A DNA stretch of 64,000 bases from Streptomyces venezuelae (GTDB lineage: Bacteria; Actinomycetota; Actinomycetes; Streptomycetales; Streptomycetaceae). Positions 1 through 12,700 of the stretch are shown piece after piece. Under the pieces are notes generated by a model. The model saw only the letters and a program-made list of their open reading frames with translations. It was not told the origin of the DNA and did not search any database. The stretch is taken from the NCBI RefSeq assembly GCF_008642315.1, contig NZ_CP029192.1, positions 1,116,001 through 1,180,000 on the forward strand, given 5' to 3'. A program made the translations under genes and the position numbers. Within the stretch, counting starts at the first letter, position 1; every line of letters starts with the position of its first letter.

Positions 1-3000
1 ACTGCCGCCCGCACCTGCCGGGCACTGGTGGACCGCAGCCGCAGCTCCTCGACGTCCAGCACGGGCGCCCCGGCGGGATCGGTGACGGCCAACGACACCG
101 TCTCCTCACCCTCACCTCCGCCCTCGCCCGTCCCGCGCAGCCCACTGATCCGCACGCGGACGGTCGTCGCCTCGGTGGCCCACAGCGAGACACCGCTCCA
201 GGTGAAGGGCAGCAGCACCTGCTCCCTCGCGGCCCCTGCACCGGCGCCGGACTCGGCCCCTTCCAGGCTGCGCTGTGCCAGCAGCGGGTGCAGGGCGGCG
301 TCCAGCAGCGCGGGATGGATGCCGAACCCGGCGGGCGATCCGGCCTGCTCCGGCAGCTCCACCTCCGCCAGCAGCTCCTCTCCCTGGCGCCACATCGCAC
401 GCAGTCCGCGGAACGCGGGACCGTACTCGTACCCTGCGGCGGCGACACCGTCATAGAACGCGCCCACGTCGACCGGTTCCGCCCCGGCCGGAGGCCACGC
501 ACCGGCCGCCTGCCGCACAGGCCTCGCCCCCGGCTCCCGCGCGAGCTCGCCGACCGCATGGCACACCCACACCGCCCCGGCGTCCCGCTCAGGACGCGAG
601 TACACGCGTACGTCGCTCCTGCCCTGGTCGTCGGCGGCGTCCACGACGACCTGCACCTGGAGGCCGCCGGTCTCGGGCAGCATCGCGGGCGCCTGGAGCG
701 TGAGTTCCTGGAGCGTCGCGCAACCCGCGTCGTCGGCGGCCCGCAACACCCACTCGACCAATGCCGCACCCGGCACCAGAACGGTCCCGGCCACCACGTG
801 CCCGCCAAGCCAACCCCCGCGCTCGGCGGAGACCCGGCCGGTGAGCACCACTCCCCCGTCGGCGAGCGTGACAGCGGTGGGCAACTGCGCGTGCCCGGAC
901 CCGGTCTGCCCCTGTTGCCCGACGTCGTCGCGGTTCACCGAGTCGGCCAGCCAGTAGCGGCGGCGCTGGAAGGCGTACGTGGGCAGGTCGACGGTACGAG
1001 GGGTCGGCTCGACCGGGAACCAGCGCCGCCAGTCGACCTCCGCACCCGCGGCGAACGCCTGCGCGGCGGCACGGGTCAGCTGGGCGGTGTCACCGTGGTC
1101 GCGGCGCAAGGTCGGCACGACGGTGGCGGACACGTCCGCCCGCTCGATCGTCTCCTCCATGCCGAGACCCAGCACGGGGTGGGCGCTGGCCTCGATGAAC
1201 AGCCGGTAGCCGTCGGCCAACAGGGCTTCGACCGTGTCGGCGAAACGGACCTGCTGACGGAGGTTGGTGACCCAGTAGTCGGTGTCCAGCGCGGTGGTGT
1301 CGTCGAGGCGTTCGGCGGTGACGGTCGAGTAGAACGCGATGTCAGTGGTGGCGGGCCGGATGTCGGCCAAGCGCTCAGTAAGCAGGTCGCGCAACGCGTC
1401 GATCTGCGGGTTGTGGGAGGCGTAACCGACGTCGATCACGCGAGCCCGCAACCCGGCTTCTTCCGCCTCGGCGACGACGGCCGCCACATGCTCCGGCGAC
1501 CCCGAAATGACTGTCGAAGAGGGCCCGTTGACGGCAGCGATACTCACCCCCGGCCGGTCCCCGATCAGCTCAACGACTCGCTCAGCACCGGCACCGACGG
1601 AGGCCATGTCACCGTGCCCCTGAAGCTGACGCAGCGCGTCACTTCGCACCGCCACAATCCGCGCCGCATCCTCCAGCGACAGCGCACCCGCCACACACGC
1701 GGCAGCCATCTCACCCTGCGAATGCCCGATCACGGCGGCCGGAACGATCCCCTGATCCGCCCAGACCGCGGCCAGCGAGACCATGACAGCCCACAACACC
1801 GGCTGCACGACCTCGACCCGCGCCAGTTCACTCCCGTCCCCGCGCAACACCTCACGCAACGACCAGTCAACGTACGAAGACAGGGCCTGCTCGCACTCGG
1901 CGATCCGCGCCGCGAACACGGGTGACTCATCCAGCAGTTGGGCACCCATCCTCACCCACTGCGACCCCTGCCCCGGGAACACCAGAACCGGCCCGGGACC
2001 CACATCACCGGACGCGACCCCCGACACCACATCCGGAGACACCGCTCCGGACGCCAACGCCTCAAGACCGTCCGTCAACGCGTCCCGGTCCCGGCCCACC
2101 ACCACGGCCCGGTGCTCGAACACCGACCTTGTCGTCGCCAGCGACCAACCGACCTCGCCCGGCAGCGCCTCCGTGTCCCCGGCCACGAACTCGCCGAGAC
2201 GCCGCGCCTGTTCGCGCAACGCCTCGGGCGTCCTGCCGGAAACCACCCACGGCACCACCGCACTTCCCACCACGGACGGGACGACGCCGGCCGCGCCCTC
2301 CGGCGCCTGCTCCGGCGCCTCCCCCTCGGCCGCCTCTGCCACGGGTGCCTCTTCCGCGGGCGCCTCTTCCGCGGGCGCCTCTTCCAGGATCAGATGCGCG
2401 TTGGTCCCCGAGATGCCGAACGCGGAGACTCCGGCCCGGCGCGGGTGGCCGGTCTCGGGCCAGAGGGTGGACTCGGTGACGACCTCGACCGCGCCCGCGT
2501 CCCAGTCGACGTGCGGGCTGAGTTCCTCGACGTGGAGGGTCGCGGGCACCAGGCCGTTGCGGATCGCCATGACGGTCTTGATGACTCCGGCGACGCCCGC
2601 GGTGGCGTGCGTGTGGCCGATGTTGGACTTGAGGGAGCCGAGCAGGAGGGGCCGCTCACGGTGTTGGCCATAGGTGGCGAGCAAGGCGCCGGCCTCGATG
2701 GGGTCGCCCAGTTTCGTGCCGGTGCCGTGGGCCTCGACCGCGTCCACCTCGGCCGGGGAGAGGCGGGCGCCGGCGAGGGCGGCTCGGATGACCTGTTCCT
2801 GCGCGGCGTCGTTGGGGGCGGTCAGGCCGTTGCTCGCGCCGTCCTGGTTGACCGCCGAGCCGCGGACGACGGCCAGGACGTTGTGGCCGTTGCGGCGGGC
2901 GTCCGAGAGGCGTTCCAGCAGGATCAGGCCGATGCCCTCGGAGAAGCCGGTGCCGTCGGCCGCGGCGGCGAACGGCTTGCAGCGGCCGTCGGGCGCGAGT

Positions 3001-3749
3001 CCGCGCTGACGGCAGAACTCGGTGAACATCAGCGGGCTCGACAGCACGAGCACCCCGCCCGCGAGGGCCAGGTCGCACTCGCCCTGGCGCAGCGCCTGGC
3101 TCGCCAGGTGGATGGCGACGAGCGACGCGGAGCAGGCCGTGTCGACGGTGACGGCGGGGCCCTCGAGGCCGTAGTTGTAGGCCACCCGGCCGGAGATGAC
3201 ACTGGTGAGGCTGCCGGTGGTGGCGTGCCCCTCGAACCCCTCGGGTATGCGCGGGAGTTGGGACATGTAGTCCTCGCTCGACACGCCCGCGTAGACGCCC
3301 GTGAGGCTGCCTTTGAGGGAGACGGGGTCGATGCCGGACCGTTCGAACAGCTCCCAGGACGTCTCCAGCATCAGGCGCTGCTGCGGGTCCATCGCCAGCG
3401 CCTCGCGCGGGCTGATGCCGAAGAAGTCGGCGTCGAAGGATCCGGCGTCGTCCACGAAACCGCCGTGGCGCACGTAGCTGGTGGCGTAGTTGGCCGGGTC
3501 CGGGTGGTAGAGCGACTCCAGGTCCCAGCCGCGGTCGGTCGGGAAGTCCTCGATGGCGTCCTTCCCCGCGGCCACGAGGTCCCAGAGGTCCTCCGGAGAG
3601 GACACGCCGCCCGGGAAGCGGCAGGCCATCCCGACGACCGCGATCGGCTCGTGCCTGCGGTCCTCCTCCCGCGCCAGACGCCGACGCGTGTCATGGAGCT
3701 CGGTGGTCACCCTGCGCAGATACTCGACCAGTTGCTCTTCACTCGCCAT
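1..3749 (-). CDS. Type I modular polyketide synthase, N-terminal part (docking-KS-AT-DH...), cut by window edge
   Basis: First 1249 residues of a modular type I PKS; the C-terminus lies off the left edge. Visible order: a short charged coiled-coil docking segment (about residues 3-30), a ketosynthase with full catalytic set (Cys206 in VDTACSAS, His in EAHGTGT, and KSNIGHT), an acyltransferase (Ser677 in GHSQGE) and a dehydratase with HxxxGxxxxP (His984) and [10 protein letters not shown]. The AT carries YASH (about 1405-1440), the signature that in cis-AT PKSs goes with methylmalonyl-CoA. KR and ACP, and perhaps ER, must be outside. The ATG lies 6 bp after the stop of the upstream PKS gene, so the two are co-transcribed, and the C-terminal tail of that protein should dock onto this N-terminus. 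This is the second extension module if gene order equals chain order (inference). Confidence 0.95.
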   Translation of the reverse strand, partial: MASEEQLVEYLRRVTTELHDTRRRLAREEDRRHEPIAVVGMACRFPGGVSSPEDLWDLVAAGKDAIEDFPTDRGWDLESLYHPDPANYATSYVRHGGFVDDAGSFDADFFGISPREALAMDPQQRLMLETSWELFERSGIDPVSLKGSLTGVYAGVSSEDYMSQLPRIPEGFEGHATTGSLTSVISGRVAYNYGLEGPAVTVDTACSASLVAIHLASQALRQGECDLALAGGVLVLSSPLMFTEFCRQRGLAPDGRCKPFAAAADGTGFSEGIGLILLERLSDARRNGHNVLAVVRGSAVNQDGASNGLTAPNDAAQEQVIRAALAGARLSPAEVDAVEAHGTGTKLGDPIEAGALLATYGQHRERPLLLGSLKSNIGHTHATAGVAGVIKTVMAIRNGLVPATLHVEELSPHVDWDAGAVEVVTESTLWPETGHPRRAGVSAFGISGTNAHLILEEAPAEEAPAEEAPVAEAAEGEAPEQAPEGAAGVVPSVVGSAVVPWVVSGRTPEALREQARRLGEFVAGDTEALPGEVGWSLATTRSVFEHRAVVVGRDRDALTDGLEALASGAVSPDVVSGVASGDVGPGPVLVFPGQGSQWVRMGAQLLDESPVFAARIAECEQALSSYVDWSLREVLRGDGSELARVEVVQPVLWAVMVSLAAVWADQGIVPAAVIGHSQGEMAAACVAGALSLEDAARIVAVRSDALRQLQGHGDMASVGAGAERVVELIGDRPGVSIAAVNGPSSTVISGSPEHVAAVVAEAEEAGLRARVIDVGYASHNPQIDALRDLLTERLADIRPATTDIAFYSTVTAERLDDTTALDTDYWVTNLRQQVRFADTVEALLADGYRLFIEASAHPVLGLGMEETIERADVSATVVPTLRRDHGDTAQLTRAAAQAFAAGAEVDWRRWFPVEPTPRTVDLPTYAFQRRRYWLADSVNRDDVGQQGQTGSGHAQLPTAVTLADGGVVLTGRVSAERGGWLGGHVVAGTVLVPGAALVEWVLRAADDAGCATLQELTLQAPAMLPETGGLQVQVVVDAADDQGRSDVRVYSRPERDAGAVWVCHAVGELAREPGARPVRQAAGAWPPAGAEPVDVGAFYDGVAAAGYEYGPAFRGLRAMWRQGEELLAEVELPEQAGSPAGFGIHPALLDAALHPLLAQRSLEGAESGAGAGAAREQVLLPFTWSGVSLWATEATTVRVRISGLRGTGEGGGEGEETVSLAVTDPAGAPVLDVEELRLRSTSARQVRAA

Positions 3750-3755
3750 GTGGGG

Positions 3756-6700
3756 TCACCCGGCCTTCGGAGTGGGGGTCGCGCGCGAGGTGTCGGGCCC
3801 GACACCCAGCTCGTTGTCGATGAAGTCGAAGATCTGGTCGGCGGACGCGACCTTGAGCCGGTCGGCGGCGCTGTCGTCGTCCATGCCGTTCGTCGTGCCG
3901 TTCGTCGTGCCGTTCGCCGTGGCATCCGTCGTGATGTTCACGGTCTTCCAGCGGGCGAGGAGTGCCTCCAGGCGGGTGGTGATCTCGCCCGCCTCGCCGT
4001 GGGAGAGCCGGGGTGCCGAGGCCGCCGGGGCCGCCGGGCTCACCCCGGACGCCAGCGTGGCGAGGCTGCTCTCCATGCGAGCGAGGTCGCTGAGTACGGC
4101 GCCCGGAGTGGGCGGCCCGGCCTGCGCGGGGGCGCCCGGCCGGCCTCCGGCGGGCCGCTCGCCGCTGTCGGCCAGACGTTCGCGCAGATGAGCCGCCACA
4201 GCGGCAGGAGTGGGGTGCCGGAAGACGAGAGCCGTGGGCAGGCGCAGCCCGGTGTCCGCCACGAGCCGGTTGCGCAGTTCCACGGCCGTCAGCGAGTCCA
4301 GTCCCAGCTGCTTGAACGTGGCGTCGCCGCGCAGCGCCTCCGGGTCGGTGCGGCCGAGTACCGCGGCCGCGTGGGTGCGTACGGCCTCGGTGAGCAGCCG
4401 GAGCTGTTCGGCGGCGGACAAGGGGGCCAGGCGTGCCGACCAGTCCGTGGGCGGCGTGCGGTCGGCGGCGGTACGTCGGGCGGGGGTCCGTGACGCGGAG
4501 GCGAGCGCACGCAATGGCGCGGGCAGGGCGTCAGGGCCCGTGGAGACTGCCGAGCGAAGAGCCAGGCGGACACCGACGAGCGGGGTGCCGCCATGTTCGC
4601 GGGCCGCGTCGAGGAGGGCGGGGAGCCGTTCGGGCTCGGTCGCCTTGATGGCGATACCGGCCATGCGGGGCGGGTCGGACATCTCCTCGGTGGGCGGTGG
4701 GGCGTAGGTGAGGGCCACGCCCGTCGTGTCGGCGGTGTGCCGGCGCAGGGCGAGTGCCTCGCGGTATGCGTCGGCTCCGGCGTCGGCGGCGGGCCGCGGG
4801 AGGCCGAGGTCCGCGCCGACGGGTGACAGTACGGCGAAAAGGGCGAGAGGGAGGTGGGCCGTCGCGGTGTCCAGTGCTGCGGTGACGGCTGCCCTCGCCT
4901 CCCACTCGGCGGCGGACGAACCGCGCGCCGAGGCTCCGGTGACGTGGACGACTCCCGTGAGGGGGTGGTCCACGTCGACGGCGGCGACGGCTGCTGTGAG
5001 CGCGGCAGGGTTCGTGGGGTCGAGGGCGCCCAGGTGCACGGTGGCGCCCAGCTCCCGCAACTCCGCAGCGCTGGAGGTCGATTCATCGTCGCTGAGGATC
5101 ACAAGGTGGCCGCACTGCTCGCTGCGCACCAAGTGTTCCGCGAAGGTGGCGATCGGCGCCCCGGCCGATCCGGCCAGGAGCACCGTCCCGTCCGGGTCGA
5201 GCGCCCGGGTCGTCGCGTCGTCGGCCGCGGGCGCGGCCGACGGAGAGGCGGCGAGCAACCGAGGGGCCAGGACCTGGGCGCTCCGCAGGGCGAGTTGGGG
5301 TTCGTTCCCGGCCACAGCGGCGGCCACGGCTTGTTCCAGCGCACGGGTTGCCGCCCCGCCCCCGGACGCACCCTCGACACCGGCCCCCGCACCCACGTCG
5401 ATGAGGAGGAAGCGGCCCGGATGGTCGACCTGCGCTTGGTGGACGAGGCCGCGCACCGCGGCGGCCACCGGGTCGGGCAGGGAGCTGTCCTCCGCGGCGA
5501 CCACCGGGTCGGGCAGGGAGCTGTCCTCCGCGGCGACCGCGCCGCGCGTGACCAGCACCAGCCGGGTGTCGACGAGGCGTGTGTCGGTGAGCCAACGGTC
5601 CAGGAGTGCGGCGGCACGTTCCACCGCGGCCCGCGCCTCACCCACCCCCGCGCTCGACACGCCCTCCACGCCCTGCACGCCCTGCACGTCGCAGAGAACG
5701 ACGGCCGGGGCCGGGGCCCCCGCGTCGACGGCCGCGCACAGAGCGTCCGGATCGCGGTGCCCGCCGTCGCCCAGACGGGCCCACCCCGAGGAAAGATCAT
5801 CCGCAGAAGGCGCCCCGGTCGTCGGCACCACCTCCGCCACCGGCACCCACCGCAACGCATACAGATCAGGAGCCGCACCCCGCCCGGCACTCCGCAGCAC
5901 CCCGCGCCCCGCCGCGACCACGGCCAGGCTCTCGCAGGTCAGCACCTTCGCGCCGGTCGGATCGGTCACCGTGACCCGCCACGTCCGGCCCGTCTGTTCG
6001 GAGAGCGGTCCGTCGTCGCCCAACGGCGTGAGGCGGACGCGTACGGATGTGGCGCCGGTGGCCCACAGCGACACCCCGGCCAGGCTGAACGGCAGCCACA
6101 CCTGGTCGGCCCCGGCCGACGGCTCGCCGAGAACGGCGGGGTGCAGCGCGGCATCGAGGAGAGCCGGGTGCAGTCCGAACCCGGCGCCGTCCGGAGCCTC
6201 TTGAGGCAGTACCGCGTCGGCGTACAGCTCCGCACCGCACCTCCACAGGCTGCGCAGCCCCGTGAAGACGGGCCCGTACCCGACGCCGGTCGCGGCGGCC
6301 CGGTCGTAGAAGTCGCTCAGGTCGACGGGCTCGGCACCGGCAGGCGGCCACGCCCCACCGAGATCGTCCCCGTCACCAGCACCCGCACCCGAACCCACAT
6401 CGGCACCCGCACCCGCACCCGCCGCCTCCGCGACGAGCTGCCCCGACGCGTGACACGTCCACGCCGCACCGCCCCCGTCGAGGCCGTCCTCGTCGTCAGG
6501 ACGGGCATAGACGTGCACGTCCTGGTGTCCGTCGTCCCCGTCGCCCGCTCCCACCACGATCTGCACCTGCATGCCGCCCGCGTCGGGCAGCACCAGGGGC
6601 ACCTGGAGCGTGAGGTCCTCGACACCCGCGCAACCGGCCTCGTCAGCGGCGCGCAGCGCCCATTCCGTGAGCACGGAGGCGGGCACCACGGCGGTGCCGA

Positions 6701-9700
6701 AGAGTGTGTGCTGGGCGAGCCAGGGGTGGCCCTGCCTGCTGATGCGGCCGGTGAGCAGCCGTACGTCGCCCCCGGCGAGTTCCGCCGCCGCGCCGAGCAG
6801 CGGATGCCCGACCTCCGCGAGACCGAGGCCGGCCGCGTCCTGGTTGGCACCGGCGGCCTCCAGCCAGTAGCGGCGCCGCTGGAAGGCGTACGTGGGCAGC
6901 GCCAGGCCACCCGCCACCTCGCCGAAGGAAGACCCGTTCGCCACCCCGCCCTCAGAGGACCCGTCCGCCACCCCGCCCACGCGGAACCAGTTCTCCCACT
7001 TCACCGCACACCCCGCCACGAAGGCCTGGGCCAGCGAGAGGGCGAGGCGGGACAGGCCGCCGTCCTCGCGCCGCAGCGTGGGAACGGTGACGGCGTCGGC
7101 CCCCGCCTCCTCGAACGTCTCCTGCAGGCCGAGCGTGAGGACCGGATGGCTGCTGGATTCGATGAAGACCCGGTGCCCGTCGGCGAGGAGCGCCGTGACG
7201 GCGTCGGCGAACCGGACCGGGCGGCGCAGGTTCGTGATCCAGTAGTCCGTGTCGAGCGTGCCGGTGTCGATACGGGCGCCCGTCACCGCCGAGTAGAACG
7301 CCACGGGGGCCTGGACGGGGCGTATACCCGCCAAGACGTGGTGGAGTTCGTCGGTGATGGTGTCGACCTGCGGGCTGTGCGAGGCGTAGTCGACGTCGAT
7401 GACACGGCCCCGGAGCCCGCGCCCCTCGGCATCCGCGACGACGGCGGCGACCTGCTCGGGCGGACCCGAAATCACTGTGGAGGACGGCCCGTTGACGGCG
7501 GCGATGCCCACCCCGCCGTACGCGTCGACGAGTTCGGCGGCCCGCTCCCGGCCCACGCCGAGCGACGCCATCGCACCCGCGCCCGAGAGCTGCCGCAGGG
7601 CCCGGCTGCGCAGCGCCACGATCTTCGCGCCGTCCTCCAGCGTGAGCGCCCCGGCCACGACCGCCGCGGCGATCTCCCCCTGCGAATGCCCGACCACCGC
7701 CGCCGGAGTGACGCCCTGGTCGGCCCACACGGCGGCGAGTGAGACCATGACCGCCCACAACACCGGCTGCACGACCTCGACCCGCGCCAGCTCACTCCCG
7801 TCCCCGCGCAACACCTCACGCAACGACCAGTCGACGTACGCGGACAGCGCCAGCTCACACTCACCGATACGCGCCGCGAACACAGGTGACTCGTCCAGCA
7901 GTTGGGACCCCATCCCCACCCACTGCGACCCCTGCCCCGGAAACACCAGCACCGGACCGGGACCCACATCACCGGACGCGATCCCGGACACCACATCCAC
8001 AGACGCCTCGCCCGCAGCCAGCGCTTCCAGCCCGGCGGTCAACGCACCCCGGCCCGCGCCGACCACGACCGCCCGGTGCTCGAACACCGCACGCTTCGTG
8101 ACCAGCGCCCGGCCCACCTCCACGGCGGACGCGGCGCGGCCCGGGCCCTCCGCCGCGACGAACTCGCCCAACCGGCGCGCCTGTTCACGCAGGGCCTCAC
8201 CACTGCGCCCGGAAACCACCCACGGCAACAGCATGCCGTCCGCCGACCCGGCACCCGCTGACTCGACAACTGGCTGCGACTCATGCGGCTGCGCCTCTTC
8301 GAGCACGAGGTGCGCGTTCGTCCCGGAGATGCCGAAGGACGACACCGCCGCGCGCCGCGGGCGGTCGCCGCGCGGCCAGACGACGGGCTCGGTGAGCAGC
8401 CGTACCGCACCCGTCGACCAGTCCACGTGCCCGCTCGGCTCGTCGACATGGAGGGTGGCGGGAAGCAGGTCGTGCCGCAGCGCGAGCACCATCTTGATCA
8501 CGCCGGCGACTCCGGCGGCGGCCTGTGTGTGGCCGATGTTCGACTTGACCGAGCCGAGCCACAACGGCCGTTCCGGCGACCGGTCCCGACCGTACGTGGC
8601 GAGGAGCGCCTGTGCCTCGATCGGATCGCCCAGCGTGGTGCCCGTGCCGTGTGCCTCCACGGCGTCGACCTCGTCGGCCGCGAGGCGCGCGTCCGAGAGC
8701 GCGGCGCGGATGACGCGCTGCTGCGAGGGCCCGTTGGGCGCGGTCAGGCCGTTGCTCGCGCCGTCCTGGTTGACGGCGGAGCCCCGGATCACGGCGAGGA
8801 CCTCATGCCCTCGGCGCCGCGCCTCGGAGAGGCGTTCCAGGAGTACGAGGCCCACACCCTCGGCCCAGCCCGTGCCGTCGGCGCTCTCCGCGAACGGCTT
8901 GCAGCGCCCGTCGGGGGCCAGGCCGCGCTGCCGCGAGAACTCGGTGAACATGCCGGGCGTGGCGAGGACGGTGGCGCCCCCGGCGAGCGCCAGGTCGCAC
9001 TCGCCGCGCCGCAGGGCCTGCGCCGCCAGGTGGAGGGTGACCAGCGACGAGGAGCAGGCGGTGTCGACCGTCAGCGCGGGCCCTTCCAGGCCGAAGCTGA
9101 ACGAGAGGCGGCCCGACGCCACGCTGGGGGTGCTGCCGGTGAGCAGGTAGCCGTCGGTGGACTGGGACGGTTCGTGGAGGCGGGGGCCGTAGTCCTGGCC
9201 CGTCATGCCGACGAACACTCCGGTGGGGCTGCCCTTCAGCGTCCGGGGGTCCAGTCCTGCCCGCTCGAAGGCCTCCCAGGCGCATTCGAGGAGCAGCCGC
9301 TGCTGCGGGTCGACGGCCAGCGCTTCCCGGGGGCTGATGTCGAAGAACTCGGCGTCGAAGTCGGCGGCGTCGTACAGGAAACCGCCTTGGCGCGTGTAGC
9401 TGGTGCCCGACCGGTCCGCGTCGGGGTGGAAGAGCCGTTCCAGGTCCCAGCCGCGGTCGGTGGGGAACGCGCCGATCGCGTCGGCGCCTTCGGCGACCAG
9501 CCGCCACAGGTCCTCCGGCGTACCGGCGCCGCCCGGGTAGCGGCAGCTCATGGCGACGATGGCGATGGGGTCGTCATCCGTGCCGGGCCGACCGCTTCCG
9601 TCCGCTTCGGCACGCCGCGAGAGGTCCCCGCCCCCCGCCCCCGTGAGCTGGGTGCGCAGGTGTGCCGCGACCGCCAGCGGTGTCGGGTGGTCGAAGGTGA

Positions 9701-12700
9701 GGGTCGCGGGCAGCGGCAGTCCGGTGACCGTGCCGAGCCGTTCGCTCAGCTCGGCCGCGGCCATCGAGTCGAAGCCCGCCTGTTTGAACGTACGGGCCGT
9801 CTCGACCGTCGTCGACGTGCCGCCGAGCACGACGGCCACCTGCTTGGCGACCAGGCCCAGCAGGGTGCGCTCCTGGTCGGCGACGGACAGCGCGGCGAGC
9901 CGCCCGGCGAGCTCGGTCCGCGCGCCGCCGACCGGATGCGGACCGCTCTCCTCCGGAGCGGAGGACTCCGGCGTCTCGCGGTACTCGGCGGGTTCCGCCT
10001 CGGGCCAGTACCGCTCCCGCTGAAAGGCGTACGTGGGCAGGCGCAGGCGCCCCGTGTCGCCCCGCACACCGTACGCGGCGGCGAAGTCGACATCGGCGCC
10101 CCGCACGTACGCCTGTGCCAGTGCCGTCATGAACGTGTGCGCCTCGTCGCGCCCGCGTCGGCACGTGGCCACCGCCGTGGGGCGGGGGCGGCCCGAACCG
10201 TCCGGGAGCCCCGAACCGCCCACCGGGCCACCGGCCGCGGGGAAGCACTCGCGCGCCATCGCCGAGAGCGGCGCGTCCGGGCCCAGTTCGACGAACGTCG
10301 TCACCCCGCGCTCGACGAGCCCGCGCACCCCGTCCAGGAACCGCACGGGCTCACGCGCGTGCCGGGCCCAGTACTCGGGGTCGGCCTGTTCGGCACCGTC
10401 CGCCGACACCGGCTCGCCGGTGACGTTGGAGACGACGGGGATGGCCGGCGCGTGGAAGGTCAGCCCCGCGGCGACGGCGCGCAGTTCGTCGAGTACGGAA
10501 TCCATGTGCGGGGAGTGGAAGGCGTGGCTGACCTTGAGCCGGCGGGCCTTGCGGCCGTACGCCTGCCAGGCGACCGTCAGCTCCTCGACCGTGTCGCGGT
10601 CGCCGGAGACCACGACGGATTCGGGGCCGTTGACGGCGGCCACGGCGACCCGTTCCTCGTGCCCGGCGAGCAGTTCCGCCGCCTCGTCCGCGGTCGCCTG
10701 CCACGCGGCCATCGCGCCGGGCGCCCGTACCGCCTGCATGAGCCGTCCACGGGCGGTGACCAGGGCGCTCGCGTCGGCCAGGGTGAGGACACCGGCCACG
10801 TGCGCGGCGGTGATCTCGCCGACGGAGTGGCCGAGGACGTAGTCGGGAGTGAGGCCGTGGGCGGCCGCGAGCCGGTACAGGCTCGTCTCGATCGCGAAGA
10901 GCGCGGGCTGGGTGTACTCGGTCCGGTCGAGCAGCCCCTGCCGCTCGGCGTCCTCTCCGAGGACGACCTCGCGCAGCGGGCGGTCCAGATGCACGTCGAG
11001 CGCCGCGAACGCCTCGTCGAGCGCGTCGGCGAAGACCGGGTGGGACGCGTACAACTGGCGTCCCATGCCGGGGCGTTGGGCGCCCTGCCCGCTGAACAGG
11101 AAGGCGAGCCCGCCGTCGGGGACCGTCTCGCCGCGCACCACCGCGGCGCTCTCCTCGCCCGCGGCCAGCGCGTCCAGGGAGCCCAGCAGGTCCGTGGTGT
11201 CGCCGCCGAGCAGGACCGCGCGGTGGGCGAGGGGGGCGCGGGTGGTGGCGAGGGCGTGGCCGATCCGGGCGGCGTCGGGGGTGGCCGGGTGGGTGGCGGC
11301 GAGGTGGGTGCGCAGCCGGGCAGCCTGGGCGGGCAGCGCGGCGGCGCTGTGGGCGCTCAGGAGCCACGGGGTGATGGCCGACGGCACCTCGGAATCGGGC
11401 GCCAGGGAAGCAGGTTCCGTGGAAACGGACCCTACGAGAACAGGTTCCGTGGGAGCAGACGCCTCCGCCGCCGACGACGCGTCCGCCACCACCAAGTGTC
11501 CGTTCGTGCCGCCCATGCCGAACGACGACACCCCGGCGATCAGCGGCTGGTCAGGGCGTGGCCAGTCCGCCGTCTCCCGCTGGACGGCCAGGCCGAGGTC
11601 CGCCAGCGGGATGGCCGGATTGGGCGTGTCGAAGTTGAGGCTCGGCGCCAGCTTGCGGTGGTGGATGCTCAGCGCGGTCTTGATGAGTCCGACGATCCCG
11701 GACGCCGCTTCGAGGTGGCCCACGTTCGTCTTCGCGGAACCGACGGCGAGTGACGCGGTGCGCGCGCCGTCCCGGCCGAGCGCGGCGCCGAGCGCGGCCG
11801 CCTCGATCGGGTCGCCGACGGGCGTGCCCGTGCCGTGCAGCTCGACGTACTGGATTCGGTCGGGCGTCACGTGGGCCCGCTCGCAGGCAGTGCGCACCAC
11901 GTCGCGCTGTGCCTGCCCGCTGGGCAGCGTCAGTCCGTCGGTGGCTCCGTCGCTGTTCACGGCGCTGCCGCTGATGACGCAGTACACGGTGTCGCCGTCG
12001 CGCCGCGCGGCCCCGAGCGGTTTGAGCACCACGAACCCGCCGCCCTCGCCGCGTACGAACCCGTCGGCGCGTGCGTCGAAGGTGTGGCAGCGGCCCGTGG
12101 CCGAGAGGCCGCCGAAGCGGGCCTCGGCCAGTGCGGTGGAGCGGGGGGAGCAGATGAGGTTGACGCCGCCCGCGAACGCGGTCTCGCACTCGCCGCGCCT
12201 GATGCTCTCGCAGGCGAGGTGCACGGCGACGAGCGAGGACGACTGTGCGGTGTCGACGGTCAGGCTCGGGCCCGCCAGGTGGTACGCGTACGAGATGCGG
12301 TTGGCCAGAATGCTGCGGTGGACGCCGGTCATGGTGTGCCGGGTCACGGCGTCGCGCGTGGCGCGGTTCAGGACGTCGGCGTAGTCGTCCCAGAGGGCGC
12401 CGACGAAGACTCCGGTGCGGCTGCGGGCGAGGGTGGGCGGCCTGATGCCGGCGTCCTCCAGCGCCTCCCAGCTCAGTTCGAGGAGGAGCCGCTGCTGCGG
12501 GTCCATCGCCTCGGCCTCGCGGGGACCGATGTGGAAGAAGGATGCGTCGAAGCCGTCGATCCGGTCCAGGTAGCCGCCCGGTCCGCGCAGGCCCGAGTCG
12601 GTCCGCCGCCGCTCCGGCGGGGTGTCGCGCACGGCGCTCCGGCCCTCGCTGAGCAGCTGCCAGAACGCGTCGGGGTCGGGCGCTCCGGGCAGTCGGCAGG

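Noticed and set aside
8283..11753. Open plus-strand frames of hundreds of codons across the PKS genes
   Set aside because: They lie antisense to KS/AT/DH domains with intact motifs, and no start or family pattern is seen.
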